From: Azorinus chamasolen
Taxonomy: Eukaryota; Mollusca; Bivalvia; Cardiida; Solecurtidae
Length of the DNA stretch: 64,000 nt
Reading direction: 5' to 3'
Assembly (NCBI GenBank): GCA_963576725.1
Contig: OY755240.1
Coordinates: forward strand, 96,630,316-96,694,315
Shown: positions 23,901-38,900 of the stretch, piece after piece
Layout of the letters: each line of letters opens with the position of its first letter
How positions within the stretch are numbered: the stretch's first letter is position 1
The notes under the pieces: model-generated
The model's database searches: none
What the model saw: the letters and a program-made list of their open reading frames with translations, nothing else
What the model was told of the DNA's origin: nothing
Position numbers and translations under genes: made by a program

Positions 23901-26900
23901 CAGGCGATCACAAAAGCTCACCCTGAGCACTTTGTGCTCTGGTGAGCTAAAAATGGTGTAACCACTGACAACGCTTCCGGTTTTGCCGTATTCACTGGGA
24001 ATTTTTTTTTATAAAAAAGTCATGTCAGAATTGAAATAAAAAATTTGTAACTGTGCCTTATCGTGCATTATTGAATACCCTTACTATAAATAGTAACAAA
24101 AGTGCCGTAGAAAACTCTCATAACGGAGTCATGTGACTGATCCATAATGGCCTGGTGGGCAGATTATCCATAATTGGCCCACGATCTTTTTCACGTGCAC
24201 TGCGTTGATGTTAGCAACATAGATCTAGATCTATTCAAACATGAACAGTGAAAGAGGTTGACGTCGTTATCAAATCGTATTCTAGAACTGGAAATCGTAA
24301 AGTTTATACAATCGTAAAGTTCTATTAAAAATCAATTTCTTTGTTTGTATCGATCGGTACTAGATCTACCTGACTTTGTTTATGTTAATCAAAAATGACA
24401 GTTGTGACGTCATAATTTCACGTCATCCATCGGAAGTTCTCAAACAAATTTTATAAGTTAAACAATGCAGTCAAATGTAAAACATCGTTATTGTTAGTGG
24501 TCATTACGTCGGACTACATATTTTTCGGCGGGGATTTGGATCCCCATGAAGGCATAACTAGTCCTTCCTAATTTTTTTAAAAGTATAGATTTAGATCTAT
24601 TTCTGTGGTTTGTTGGGATTGTGTTGGAATGATAGGTGACATCTAGATCTACAGTAAAAATTGTAAGAATAGATATTCAATAAAAAGGTCAAAACATGGC
24701 CTGTGTGTGCCTTCTGGTCATAATGGCACACCTGGTGTCACAATAGCCCTCGGGCTATTATGGCACCAGGTGTGCCGTTATGACCAGAAGGCACACCTAG
24801 GCCATATTTTAACCTCTTATTAGATCACAATAGTCATTGAGATGTGGGTAATAGGATCACTCAGCCTAAAGGCCTTGTGTTCTAATGACTCCGCATCTCG
24901 ACTCCTGTGACCTAATGCACGATAATGCACAGCTAAACACTTGTTATTTCTTAATTAAAGAATACTTTCCAGTATCTTTTTTTTTTTATCTTGCAATGGA
25001 AATGATCTTCATTTTCTACTCACACTCACAGGATTGTCATAAACCAAGAGGAAACAAACTCTCTGGCATTTCCCTGACATAATTTCAAATTTGCCTGGCA
25101 CTTTACACAGAGACATTTGGTCACATTTTATAGAAGAGTGGACTAGCCAATGTGTGTTTAACTATAGAGTCCATTCAGAATGAAAGGCAGAAACTTGCCA
25201 GAGGATGCAGTGCAGACTCTGATCAGGGGGGTCCTCTAGCAGTCATCTGATCTGGGTCTACACTGTTTGCAATTAATAGTGCGTCTCTCAGGTTGAAAGA
25301 GTTAAAATACATGCCCTTGAATCTCATTTTTTTCAAACTCCTTGACCATTCTCCGACATTTGCCTATAGTTTCAAAATTCACTGACAGTTCTCATAAATT
25401 CCTTGACAATAAAAAAAAATCAATTTCTCTTAGTTTTCCCTGACACCTGAAACCCTGACTCATATTTTATCTCTCAACATCATTTGTTTCTGACTTATTT
25501 TTTTTAAAAAAAATTGTGTCCACAGAACATGGTTGCCCCATCTAGCAACATTATAATTATCTAAATCAAGTACTTTTCACAGTATGCTATATATTGAAGA
25601 AAATTTCAAAGTACCATAACTCTTAATAAAAACCGTAGGAGCAAAATTCCCTTCATAACGTGCATCTTCAGTCAACGTTGTTCATCTGTGAAAGTTTGAA
25701 TTAAATCCTCCTATTGATGTATGAAGACTTGGACATATCCTATAGGAGCCGTCTAATCTGGGTCTACTCTGTTTGCAAAGACATTGAAAGGCGTATTCAT
25801 GGAGTACTTATAAGGTTGAATGATAATGAAGGAAATGGTGTTTACCAATTTTGATCTTTTTTTCACTGGTGTGTCTTCATCCGATGATATTGACAATTTT
25901 CTTCCCAGCTTTGATTTCCCACGAGCTTTCACAAGTTTTAATGGTGTGTCTACATCTGATCCTGCATCACTGGAATTGTCTGGAAGAGTTGACTTTCTCT
26001 TGTTTTGAGCAATTTGAGATTCTTCCAGAGTGTTATCAGAGTCACTACTGTGTTCACTTGTGCTGGAATCAGTTCTAATTGTAGATTTGTTTGTTGTAAA
26101 TGTCTTCCGTTTTTTAGCCAGTGGTGTATTCCCTGAGCTACTGTCAGAATCTTCATCACTGGAATCTGCCAACATTTCACTTTTTGTTTTACCTACAGTT
26201 TCATTGTTTTTCTTTTTCCAGTTGATCTGTTTTCTAGCCAATGGCGTATCCCCTGTGCTCCCATCTGAATCAGAAACTGGATCAATATTTAAACGTTTGT
26301 GTTTAGAACTGAAATGTTTACGTTTCTTTCCCAAAGGCGTATTGTCTGTGCTCATGTCTGAATCTGATTTAGAGTTGATTGTAATGACTTCTTTTGCTAT
26401 GGATTTTCGACTCTTCTGTTTCTGTGCAGATGTTTCTACAGTGGCTTTTGAATTTGTTTTTTTTGAAGTGCTACCATGTAAGCTGATACCGACATCAGTG
26501 ATTCTGTGTTTATCATTAGTAACAGCAGACAATTTACGTTTGTTTGCTAGAGGAGTATCTCCTGTGCTACAGTCTGAGTCGGAATCAACAGGTGAATGCT
26601 TAATCTTGGATTTCACTTTAGAGCGTTTCTTGATCAGTGGGGTATCTCCAGTGCTTCCATCTGAATCCGACCCACTTTCCTTTGCATCAACAGGTGAATG
26701 CTTAATCTTGGACTTCACTTTAGAACGTTTCTTGATCAGTGGGGTATCTCCAGTGCTACAATCTGAGTCAGACTCACTACTTTTTGCATCAGCGGGTGAA
26801 CATTTAATCTTGGATTTCACTTTAGAACGTTTCTTGATCAGTGGGGAATCCCCAGTGCTACCATCTGAGTTAGACTCACTACTTTTTGCATCAGCGGGTG

Positions 26901-29900
26901 AACATTTAATCTTGGATTTCACTTTAGAACGTTTCTTGATCAGTGGGGAATCCCCAGTGCTACAATCAGAGTCAGACTCACTACTTTTTGCTTCAGCGGG
27001 TGAACAATTAAACTTGGATTTGACTTTAGCACGTTTCTTGATCAGTGGGGGATCTCCTGTGCTACCATCTGAACCAGACCCATTTTCCTTTCTATCAGTT
27101 GGTGAATTTTTTATCTTGGATTTTACTTTAGAATGTTTCTTAATCAGTGGAGTGTCTCCTGTACTCGACTCAGAGTCTGATGACCCTTCATGCAATGTTT
27201 CCCCATGTCCATTTTTACAATTTACAATCTTGCTATCTAAATCTGAGAGAACAACCGTACAATTTTCAAGCTTGTTTTTCTTCGATAATTCTGCAGCAGG
27301 CTTTTTATTTGCAATTTTCTGCCTTTTTGCAAGAGGAATGTCCATTTCAGAATCTGAATCACTATCAATTAGTCTTTTCTTTGATGCTTTTTTCTTGCTA
27401 GCAAAGGCATCATCTTCACTGATCAGTATCACAGAGCTGCCTGAAGTGTTCACATCTTCCTCATTGTTGTGGGGACCGACCAAGCTTTTTCCATATAGAG
27501 ACTTCTTGACCTTATCTCTATCAGGAGTAGCTGGAGTATAGACAAGATAAAAGCTGTCAGAATAAAGAATGTGCAAAATAGTATATATTGTCTAGTACCT
27601 ACCACCAAGATAAATTTTGTGTATTAAACCATCTCCCCTATAAAAAAGGACTATTTTTTATTCACTTTTACAGAGTAGACCAAGATCTGCAAGTTCCTTT
27701 AGGAGCTGTCTGACCAGGGTCTATTCTGTTTGTTTATGGAATAATATACATGTAGTTCTACATTCTGAAGTGTCCTAATTAATGTGTATTGTAACAAGAG
27801 GGCCAGAATGGCCCTGAAGCGCTCACCAGACAATCAGAGGAGAAGATTTTCAAAGTTTTCACTATATGCTTTTATAGAAAACTAGCCGGCCCTGGGGCGG
27901 GCCAATTTTGACCCCAGGGACATAATTTATATAACTTTTGTAGAGGACTTGAACATGATGCTATGAGCCAAATATGATATCTGAGAACCTTTCAGTTTCA
28001 GAGGAGAAGATTTTCAAAGTTTTCTCTATATGTTTCTACTGAAAACTACCCACCCCTGGGGCGGGGCCAATTTTGACCCCAGGGCCATAATTTATATAAC
28101 TTTTGTAGAGGACCTGAACATGATGCTCTGTGCCAAATATGAAAGCTGAGCGCCTTCCAGTTTCAGAGGAGAAGATTTTCAAAGATTTCACTATCTGTTT
28201 CTATTGAAAACTTCCCACCCCTGGGGCGGGGCCAATTTGAACCCCAGGGCCATAATTTATATAACTTTTGTAGAGGACCTAAACATGATGCTATGTGCTA
28301 AATATGCAAGCTAGGAGCCTTCCAGTTTCAGAGGAGAAGATTTTCAAAGATTTCACTATTTGTTTCCATTGAAAACAGCCCACCCCTGGGGCGGGGCCAA
28401 TTTTGACCCCAGGGCTATAATTTATATTACTCTTGTAGAGGACCTGAACATGATGCTCTGTGCCAAATATGAAAGATGAGAGCCTATCAGTTTCAGGAGA
28501 AGATTTTAAAGATTTCACTATTTGTTTCTATTCCGAAAACTACCCACCCCTGGGCGGGGCCAATTTTGACCCCAGGGTCAAAATTAATATAACTTTTGTA
28601 GAGGACCTGATCATGATGCTATATGCCAAATATGAAAGCTGAGCGCCTTCTTGTTTCAGAGGAGAAGATTGACAAAGATTTCACTATATATTTCTATTGA
28701 AAAATGCCCACCCCTGGGGCGGGGCCAATTTTGACCCCAGGGCCATAATTTATATAACTTTTGTAGAGGACCTGAACATGATGATCTGTGCCAAATATGC
28801 AAGCTGAGAGCCTTCCAGTTTCAGAGGAGAAGATTTTCAAAGATTTCACTATTTGTTTCCATTGAAAACTGCCCACCCCTGGGGCGGGGCCAATTTTGAC
28901 CCCAGGGCCATAATTTATATAACTTTTGTAGAGGACCTGAACATAATGCTCTGTGCCAAATATGAAAGATGAGAGCCTTCCAGTTTCAGAGGAGAAGATT
29001 TTCAAAGATTTCACTATTTGTTTCTATTGAAAACTTCCCACCCCTGGGGCGGGGCCAATTTTGACCCCAGGGTCATAATTTATATAACTTTTGTAGAGGA
29101 CCTGAACATGATGCTATGTGCCAAATATGAAAGCTACGAACCTTCTGGTTTCAGAGGAGAAGATTTTCAAAGGTTTACTATATGTTTCTATTGAAAACTT
29201 TCAACCCCTGGGGCGGGGCCAATTTTGACCCCAGGGGCATTATTTATATAACTTTTGTAGAGGACCTATAGGTGATGCTATGTACCAAAGATGAAAGCTG
29301 AGAACCCTGTAGATTCAGAGGAGAAGATTTTTAAAGGTTCAAATTGTTGACGCGGGACGACGGACGACGCACGACGACGGACGACGGACATCAGGCGATC
29401 ACAAAAGCTCACCCTGAGCACTTTGTGCTCTGGTGAGCTAAAAACTCAGTCCATGAATATTCATGCTGTAATAAATTCTTAAATGAACATTCATGGGGGT
29501 GGGGGGGGGTGTTAACCATTTACTCCACAAATACGCCTTTCTAGGCCTTTGTAAATGGAGTAGATCCAGATCAGATGGCTCCTACAGGAGCCGTCTGATC
29601 AGGGTCAGCTCTGTTTGCTGATGGAATAATATGGATATAAAGGATTCTACAATTTCTAACTTGGCAAAAATTGTTTGTGTTAATATGCCATTTCAAATAT
29701 TAATATATTTAATATTCATGATGTCTGTCATACTTGAATATTAAGGGAGTAAAATGATGAATCCCTTGTTCTCTACTAAAGCCTGTGATAGAACTACTCT
29801 TTAGAAATCAACCCTCTGAGCTGTTGGTGGAGAAATGATCAAAGCAATACTTGAAATATGGCCCTTTAGCCCTGTGATATAACTATCTATAGAACTCAGC

Positions 29901-32900
29901 CGTCTGAGGTGTTGGTGGAGAAATGATCAAGTCAGTACTTGAAATAGATCCATGGTCATTCAATGCAAGTGGATGCAACCACCGGCCCATTCAATGCAAG
30001 TGGATGCAAACACCGGACCATTCAATGCAAGTGGATGCAAACACCGAACCATTCAATGCAAGTGGATGCAAACACGGACCATTCAATGCAAGTGGATGCA
30101 AACACCAGATTATTCAATGCAGTGGATGTAAACACCAGATTATTCAATGCAAGTGGATGCAAACACCAGATTATTCAATGCAGTGGATGTAAACACCAGA
30201 TTATTCAATGCAAGAGGATGCAAACACCAGATTATTCAATGCAGTGGATGTAAACACCAGACCATTCAATGCAAGTGGGTGCAAACACCAGATTATTCAA
30301 TGCAGTGGATGTAAACACCAGATTATTCAATGCAGTGGATGTAAACACCAGACCATTCCATGCAAGAGGATGCAAACACCAGATTATTCAATGCAGTGGA
30401 TGTAAACACCAGACCATTCAATGCAAGAGGATGCAAACACCAGATTATTCAATGCAGTGGATATAAACACCAGACCATTCAATGCAAGAGGATGCAAACA
30501 CTGGACCATCTCAAATGTTTTTACCCCTTGAATGTTGAATTTTCAATGTGGAATGGTCCATCATTGTTTATCGAAAGAGTCCATACATTATGAAAGGGTA
30601 AACTCAGTGAAAGGATTCTGAATGACAAACAGCACATGCTCTGATCTCCTCTAAGGAGCCCTCTGATTTGGGTTTATACAGTTTGCAAAGTATTTTTTTC
30701 TTCTTACATTTCAGAAAACAAAAACCAGTGAGTGTCAAACAGTTTAGATCCTGATGAGACACCATGTAAATTTTTATGTTACATCTAATCTGGATCTATA
30801 CTATTGGCAAAGGTCATCAAAAATGGTCTATAAATTTGAAATAAGCATGTATGCCAAATAATAACTTTTAAATTGAAGGAGGAGTTCCCCACACCAACTA
30901 CCCATGTTACATGCCCAAATAACAAAAAAAATACTTGGACAAAAAGTCAAGGGGAGATAATTCTGAAATGCTATAAACATATGAAAATTACATCTTACAC
31001 ATCTATTTGTAGAGAAATAATAACTTTCAAACCGAAGGAGTTTGCAACACCAGCTACCAATGTTCAAGTGCAGATGGATGGACCAACCGGTGGACAGGGC
31101 GATTCAAATATAGCCCTTCAAATTTTGTTTGTGGGGTACAAAATTACGGCCATTACTGGCGTGTTTGCTTCAAAAGCCAAGTAGGACAACAAATTTATCT
31201 CATATGTCTTCTTTGCAAAAGAGCATTACTGGAACAAGGTTTACCCTTGTCTTGCCATATGTCACCTAACAGAGCATTACTGGAACAAGGTTTACCCTTG
31301 TCTTGCCATATGTCACCTAACAGAGCATTACTGGAACAAGGTTTACCCTTGTCTTGCCATATGTCACCTAACAGAGCATTACTGGAACAAGGTTTACCCT
31401 CGTCTTGCCATATATCACCTAACAGAGCATTACTGGAACAAGGTTTACCCTCGTCTTGCCATATGTCACCTAACAGAGCATTACTGGAACAAGGTTTACC
31501 CTCGTCTTGCCATATGTCATCTAACAGAGCATTACTGAAACAAGGTTTACTCTTGTCTTGCCATACTTGTATGTCACCTAACAGAGCATTACTGAAACAA
31601 GGTTTACTCTTGTCTTGCCATACTTGTATGTCACCTAACAGTCAGCCGAGGTCCAGATAAGATGCGTAAATCAAGAGTAACTTTTTTTTTTTTCTCCACC
31701 AAACCCTATGTTGTGACCACTCTTCGAGAGATCTGTCACAGCATAGGGATTGGTGGAGAGAGGACAATTTTAGTATTTGCGTATGCACCTTTATTTGTTG
31801 TTTGCAAACATGGGTTCCTCGTGAGGATCCCAGGATACTCCGTCTATAGTTCCTCAAGAACTTCAATGAATCATAAGTCATAACAAGATGTGTTTGTGTA
31901 AAACTATACCCCTTATATGACCTTTGACAATGATGCATGACCTTGACCTTAATAAGTTAGAAGATCAGAGTTTTAAGAAAACATCACATTTTTCCTGTAG
32001 GAGCCATCTGATCAGGGTCTGCTCTGTTTGCTTATGGAATTATAAGAGCTGTATTCTTCAGTTTCAGTCACAGTAAAACGTTCCCTTCTTACTAATGTTG
32101 TTAAAATATGCAATTTATTAATATTCTTACATAAATATTTCTCACCCTACCCATTCAAACACACTGCAGGCATCAAAGGAAAAGGTCGGCCAGGTTTAGC
32201 ACGTGTGTTTGAACTTGACATCTGATTAGGGTCTACACTGTTTGTCATTTATCACTAAAGAATAGAATATTGTCCACATTTGTTGCAAATAGTTGAGATA
32301 AAATCCTACAATCCAATGAGATGACTGGTCTTGGTTTAGATTTTTTTCCAAAGACCCTGGCCAAATGAGTTCAAATGTTGAGTACATACTATAGAAAGAA
32401 CGCATTGCATACAGACAGCATACAGACAGCAAAGAGACTTTCTTCATTTCAAATCAAAATTTCGGTTTTTGCAAGGCTTGGAGCAATTGAGAGTCAATTA
32501 AAATCAATAAATCAGGAAAATGTTGGTATTGAATGTAACAGAATACAGCAGACCTTTCTTCAAGAACTTTTGTTTCTTTTCCTGGGACAGCTGTATTTTA
32601 CGGTCTCTGGCCTTCTTCAGCTTGGCCAAAGCCTGCTTCAAGTCTTCTTGAGGCTCCAAGTCACTAACTGATTCATCTGATCGGTCAGAAGACTGATGAC
32701 CATCCTGGTCACTGCTCATCTCCGGATTGTCAGAATCTGAAAACAAATTGCCAAGTAATGCAGTGTTTACTATTGGCTTCATTAGAGGAGAAGGTCACTT
32801 AGACATTTGTCCCCTACCACCACAACTAGTGGTTTGAACTAAATACTCAATGACATATTTCAAATACAGTCCACTCTTGTTATGGCAAACTCGCCTGTTA

Positions 32901-35900
32901 CGAATTTCTCGTTGATACGAAATTTTTGTAAAGTCCCAACTTTTCTTCCTATATATTCTATATAAATTCAGGTTTTAGATCATTTTCCGTCCCTAAAGTG
33001 TCTGTATGTAATGTATGTAATTATCGGTGTTTGTATCGAAGTCACACCTCTCAGTCTGATTGAGTTCGAAGTGTGAATTGGACCTTTTGATCCGACCCCG
33101 GCAGCATACACCAGGTGATTGGACACAGGTAATTACATTGTCTTGTGGGTAAACAATCACTGATGCCAGATAATTATTCAAACTGTGAAACAATGTCAAA
33201 TTGAGTGAACGTTATTTAGTAAAATGACCCATTACCTTTCATTCCTCCTAATTGTCAATCATGACTACCGTAGTACAAATAAAAACAAACTCTAAAGCGT
33301 CCTCGCTTCAGGACGATTTCGTAGAGATTAGATAAACAAGAGGGCCAGAATGGCCCTGAAGCGCTCACCAGACAATCAGAGGAGAAGCTTTTCAAAGTTT
33401 TAACTATATGTTTCTTTAGAAAACTAGCCTGCCCTGGGGCTGGGCTAATTTTGACCCAAGAGGCACAATTAATATAACTTTTGTAGAGGACCTGGACATG
33501 GTGCTATGTGCCAAATATGAAAGCTGAGAACCTTCCAGTATCAGAGAAAAAGATTTTCAAAGTTTTCACTATTTGTTTCTGTTGAAAATTGGCTACCCCT
33601 GGGGCGGGGCCAATATTTACCCCAGGGGCATAATTTCTATACCTTTTGCAGAGGACCTGAACATGATGATACATGCAAAGTATGAAGGCTGAGAACCACC
33701 CAGTTTCCAAGAGGAAGATATTCAAAGATTTCACTATTTGTTTCTATTGAAAACTGCCCACCCCTGGAGCGGGCATAATTTATATAACTTTTGTAGAGGA
33801 ACTGAACATAATGCTATGTGCCAAATATGAAAGCTAAGAGCCTTCCAGTTTCAGAGAAGAAGAATTTCAAAGATTTCACTATTTGTTTCTATTGAAAACT
33901 GCCCACCCCTGGGGCGGGGCCAATTTGGACCCCAGGACCATAATTTATATAACTTTTGTAGAGCACCTGAACATGATGCTCTGTGCCAAATATGAAGGTT
34001 AAGAGCCTTCCAGTCTCAGAGGAGAAGATTTTCAAAGATTTCACTATTTGTTTCTATTGAAAACTGCCCACCCCTGGGGCAGGGCCAATTTTGACCCCAG
34101 GGCCATAATTTATATAACATTTGTAGAGGACCTGTACATAATGCTATGTGCCAAATATGGAAGCTGAGAGCCTTCCAGTTTCAGGGAAGAAGACTTTCAA
34201 AGATTTCACTATTTGTTTCTATTGAAAACTGCCCACCCCTGGGGCGGGGCCAATTTTGACCCTAGGGCCATAATTTATATAACTTTTGTAGTGGACCTGA
34301 ACATGGAGCTATGTGCAAAGTATGAAAGCTGAGAGCCTTCCAGTTTCAGAGAAGAAGATTTTCAAAGATTTCACTATTTGTTTCTATTGAAAACTGCCCA
34401 CCCCTGGGGCAGGGCCAATTTTGACCCCAGAGCCATAATTTATATAACTTTTGTAGAGCACCTGAACATGATGCTCTGTGCCAAATATGAAAGCTGAGAG
34501 CCGTCCAGTTTCAGAGAAGAAGATTTTCAAAGATTTCACTATTTGTTTCTATTGAAAACTGCCCACCCCTGGGGCAGGGCCAATTTTGACCCCAGAGCCA
34601 TAATTTATATAACTTTTGTAGAGCACCTGAACATGATGCTCTGTGCCAAATATGAAAGCTGAGAGCCTTCCAGTTTCAGAGAAGAAGATTTTCAAAGATT
34701 TCACTATTTGTTTCTATTGAAAACTGCCCACCCCTGGGGCGGGGCCAATTTTGACCCCAGGGGCATAATTTATATAAATTTTGTAGAGGACCTAAACATG
34801 ATGCTATGTGCCAAATATGAAAGCTGAGAGCCTTCTGGTTTCAGAGGAGAAGATTTTCAAAGTTTTACTATATGTTTCTATTGAAAACTTCCCACCCCTG
34901 GGGTGGGGCCAATTTTGACCCCAGGGCCATAATTTATATAACTTTTGTAGAGGACCTAAAGATGATACTATGTGCCAAAGATGAAAGCTGAGAACCCTGT
35001 AGATTCAGAGGAGAAGATTTTTAAAGGTTCAAATTGTTGACGACTGACGACGGACGACGGACGACGGACGACGCACGCCGACGGACGACGGACATCAGGC
35101 GATCACAAAAGCTCACCCTGAGCACTTTGTGCTCTGGTGAGCTAAAAAGTAAGACCTGTTCCTCATTTTATTACCAATACATGCAGTTTAGTATTGAATT
35201 TAATTTGTAACTTGAGTAATACATGTGCCATAATTAGATTCGAAACAGCTCGCGGCGAAACATGTAAAATGAGGTTTACATTTTGATATGTCTGTTTTCC
35301 CGAATAATGCTGTTCTCTTACATGTACCAGAAGTAAGCAAATCGGCAACCAGCTAGTTCACATGTGAATGCGTATTTCCAGTGCCCGTTGAAAAGGGATT
35401 TCCCCATAGAAATGGTGTAAACAAATGATACGCTTTACAAATTAGCCCAACCAACAGTGATTAATTCAATGATAGAGGAAAAAGGCATCTGAAAATTGGA
35501 CAGGGTCTTGTAAATTAGGGCATGGTGTCATTAATGGAGGATAGGACAAAAGATTGTACTCGCAGTAATGGATCTACATGCACATGTACAATTTATATAT
35601 ACGGTACACAGAGTGAGATTCATTTACACAATGTGAAGACTAATTATACAAGCACAAGCATGACTGTAAATATGGCAGCTTGTTTAAGGTGAACGTACAG
35701 AAAGAAACTGGATTTTTAGAAAATGGCATGTGTCTTTTTGAGTCGAACTCTCGATAAGTCGAAGTTTTAAACGGGTCACTACGAACTCGACATAACCAGA
35801 GTCGACTGTACTTAAAACATCATTTCTCTACTAAACCCTAAGTTGTTACCACTTAAATTCTCCACCAAACCCTAAGTTGTTATCACTTCATTTCTCCACC

Positions 35901-38900
35901 AAACCCTATGTTGTTATCACATCATTTCTCCACCAAACCCTATGTTGTTATCACTTCATTTCTCCACCAAACCCTATGTTGTTATCATTTAATTTCTCCA
36001 CCAAACCCTATGTTGTTATCACTTCATTTCTCCACCAAACCATATTTTGTGTTCTATTAATTTCTCCAACAAACCCAATGTTGTTATCACTTCATATCTC
36101 CACCAAACCCTATGTTACTACCACTTAATTTCTCCACCAGCGCCCATGTTGTTATCACTTAATTTCTCCACAAAACCCCATGTGGTTGATCACTTCATTT
36201 CTCCATCAAACCCCATGTTGTTACCACGTTTTAACTATTTACCCCAAATGTATGTCATTTCAAACAGAGCAGACCCGAGATCAAGTTGTAGGAGCAGGGG
36301 CTGCTCTGTTTGCTTCTGAAATTATGTAGATGTGATTCAACAGTTTCTGAATTTCTTTCAATTCAACTGCATCAGTAGGATAGGATTTATAGACAGTATC
36401 AGGAAATATGAAAAGGGAAATAACTCAACAATCTTGAAGGTAGAGCTATGGACCTTGTGCATGTCACTCACTCTCATCATACATTTTCTATATGTGCAGT
36501 TTCAATTCAAATGCATCAGTAGAAATGGTGCTAGTAATTGGCAGGATAAGAAATTATGAAAAGGGGAATAACTCCAAATATACTGATGTTAAGAGTTATT
36601 GACCTTGTGCATGACACTTCCTCTCATCAGGTATGTTCTATGTGTGAAGTTTAAATTCAATGGCATCAGTAAAACAGGAGATACGGCCCAGACAACAAAA
36701 GTGACGACGACAACAACAAAGTAATCCCTATGTGTCTGCCATGCTTCGCAGGCGACACAAAAATCAGGTAATAAATTTTCATGTCATTTTCTCCCTACAT
36801 GAATATTCGTCGAATAATGGGATAAAGTATTTGGAATACTCTACTTTTCAGGAACTCTGCTTTCTACTTTAATGCCTTACCAAGCACAGCTGTGATCACT
36901 TCTGCAAACTCCAGTCGCGGCGTTCTTTTTCGTTTTGGGTAAGACTTGATTGGCTCCTGCACTTTTTGCATAACCTTCTTGGCAGGCTGAGGCTGACGAT
37001 TTACCTTTTTGAGTCTCTGTTTGTCGATAACATGACCTAAAATAAATAAATAACTAATTTAGTTAATATTCATGATGTCATTATTTCTTACAACTAGAAA
37101 ATTGTGTCTGTAAGACACAGCGATGCCCCAGTGGTGGTGCTTGCCTAACTGCATGTTAAATTTAAAGTCATTTGACCTTGACCTTGGGCTTGTGGGTAGC
37201 ATGGGCTGGGTGTGCAATGAAAGTATGGATGGTGTTTAATGTGTATATGCAATTCCATGCCAATAGCTATAGTGGTTAAGGATATAAAAGAAAAAAAAAC
37301 TGTGACAACAAACTACACGTAAATGTGACAACCAACTGCACATAAAATTTCCAAGTCATTTGACTTTGATCTAGGGCTTGCAGGCAGCGTGGGTGGGGTG
37401 CCAAATGATAGTACAGGTGGTGATTAATGTGTATGTGAAGTTTCATGTGTATAAGTGTAGAAATTACTGACATATAACACTTTAAAGCATGACACACAGA
37501 CAGACGGACGGACAGGTGCAAAACAAAATGTCAACGGGGCATACAAATATTAATGGAGTAAAGGGTTAACCCTTTCCCTGTTGAACATTCATGTAAAAAA
37601 TATTGACATTCTGAATATTCACCAGTGCGAACCAAAATACTAAAATCGCCATTTCTCTACCAAACCATATACTATACCGATTCTAAACAGTGGTCACAGT
37701 ATAAGGTTTGGTGGAGAAATGGCAATTTTATTCTTGTAAATGTTTTTTTATGCATATTATCTGGATCTCTGATTCATTTCACTGAATTTCTATAGTGGCT
37801 TATGAATATGGGATATCTAGTACATGTATTGGTATGAACTGTAGAATCAAATCTAAATCTAATAAGCAAATAGAGCAGACCCTGATCAGATGGATCCTAT
37901 TCTTCTAAACATAGAACAGTGTTAAAGGGCTAATACAATCTAAAACATCCTATTCACCTTGAATATTCATGTACAGTAAAACCTCTCTAAACCGGACGTT
38001 AAATTTGGTATTAATATTGGTCTTGGAGACAGGTGGCAGCTTAATGCAGGGTGAAAGTCATGCAGAAAGCTCCTCTAGGAGCTTTCTTGCATGACTTTCA
38101 CGCTGCATTAAGCTGTCACCTGCCTAAAAGTATCTAAAATCTTCTCTACTAGAATTCCGGTTTAGAGAGGTTTTACTGTACAAAGAACTCCAGATAAGGT
38201 GCTTAAATTAAAACATTTTTCAAGTATAAGTAAAAAATATAACTCCTTTATTTCTCAATAAAACCCTATACTGTGACCACACTTTAGAATCGTCTCTTCG
38301 AGACAATTCTATAGTGGTCACAACATAGGGTTTGGTGCCAAATTGGTGTAGAAATGACAATTTTAGTATTTGGGTATGCACCCTTATCTCTGGGTTGCCA
38401 CAAACCAGAGGAAACAAAATTCCCTGACAATTCCCTGACATAATTTCAAATTTCCCTGACACATTTCATCGTGAAATTTGGGTCTTTCTGTCATAATTTC
38501 TGTAATACGTAATGGATTTTTAAAATATATAACATTTATTCTCATGTTTTCAAAATTCACTGACAATTCCCTGACATTTGCCTATATTTTCAAAATTCCC
38601 TGACAGTTCTCAAAATTCCCTGACATTGAACCTTTTTTAATTTTCCTGATACGTGGCAACCCTGTATCTGTAGCTCTGTATACCAAATCTCCCCTCTAAG
38701 TTTGTAAAGCCATTGTGTGTAACTCAATATTGCACCTTTTAATAACATTAGACTGACAAGAGTAGCAAAAAGTGTAGACCCTGACCAAACTGCTCCATAC
38801 CTTTTTTGGCCATGGCAGAAACTGTAGAATCAGATCAGGCAAATTGAGTGGACTCTGATGAGACTGAGACAGGAGCAATATGATTTGGGTCTACTATGTT

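Noticed and set aside
26030..27541. 503-residue open frame on the plus strand
   Set aside because: It is the antisense of HIRIP3 exon 6. The repeated 102-bp unit keeps the complementary frame open. The exon on the minus strand has splice sites, phase and flanking conserved exons.
25753..27576. HIRIP3 exon 6 read as a single-exon gene starting at the upstream Met
   Set aside because: The first 15 codons and last 30 fall in introns: a clear acceptor at 27531 and donor at 25845 join in phase to neighbouring exons, and the C-terminal extension is MITE sequence.
29950..30510. CRISPR-like regular repeats
   Set aside because: There are no unique spacers; units are contiguous in an intron of an animal gene.
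31247..31660. 137-residue open frame with repeated MSPNRALLEQGLPLSCH
   Set aside because: By-product of the 51-bp minisatellite; intronic, with no homology or conserved context.
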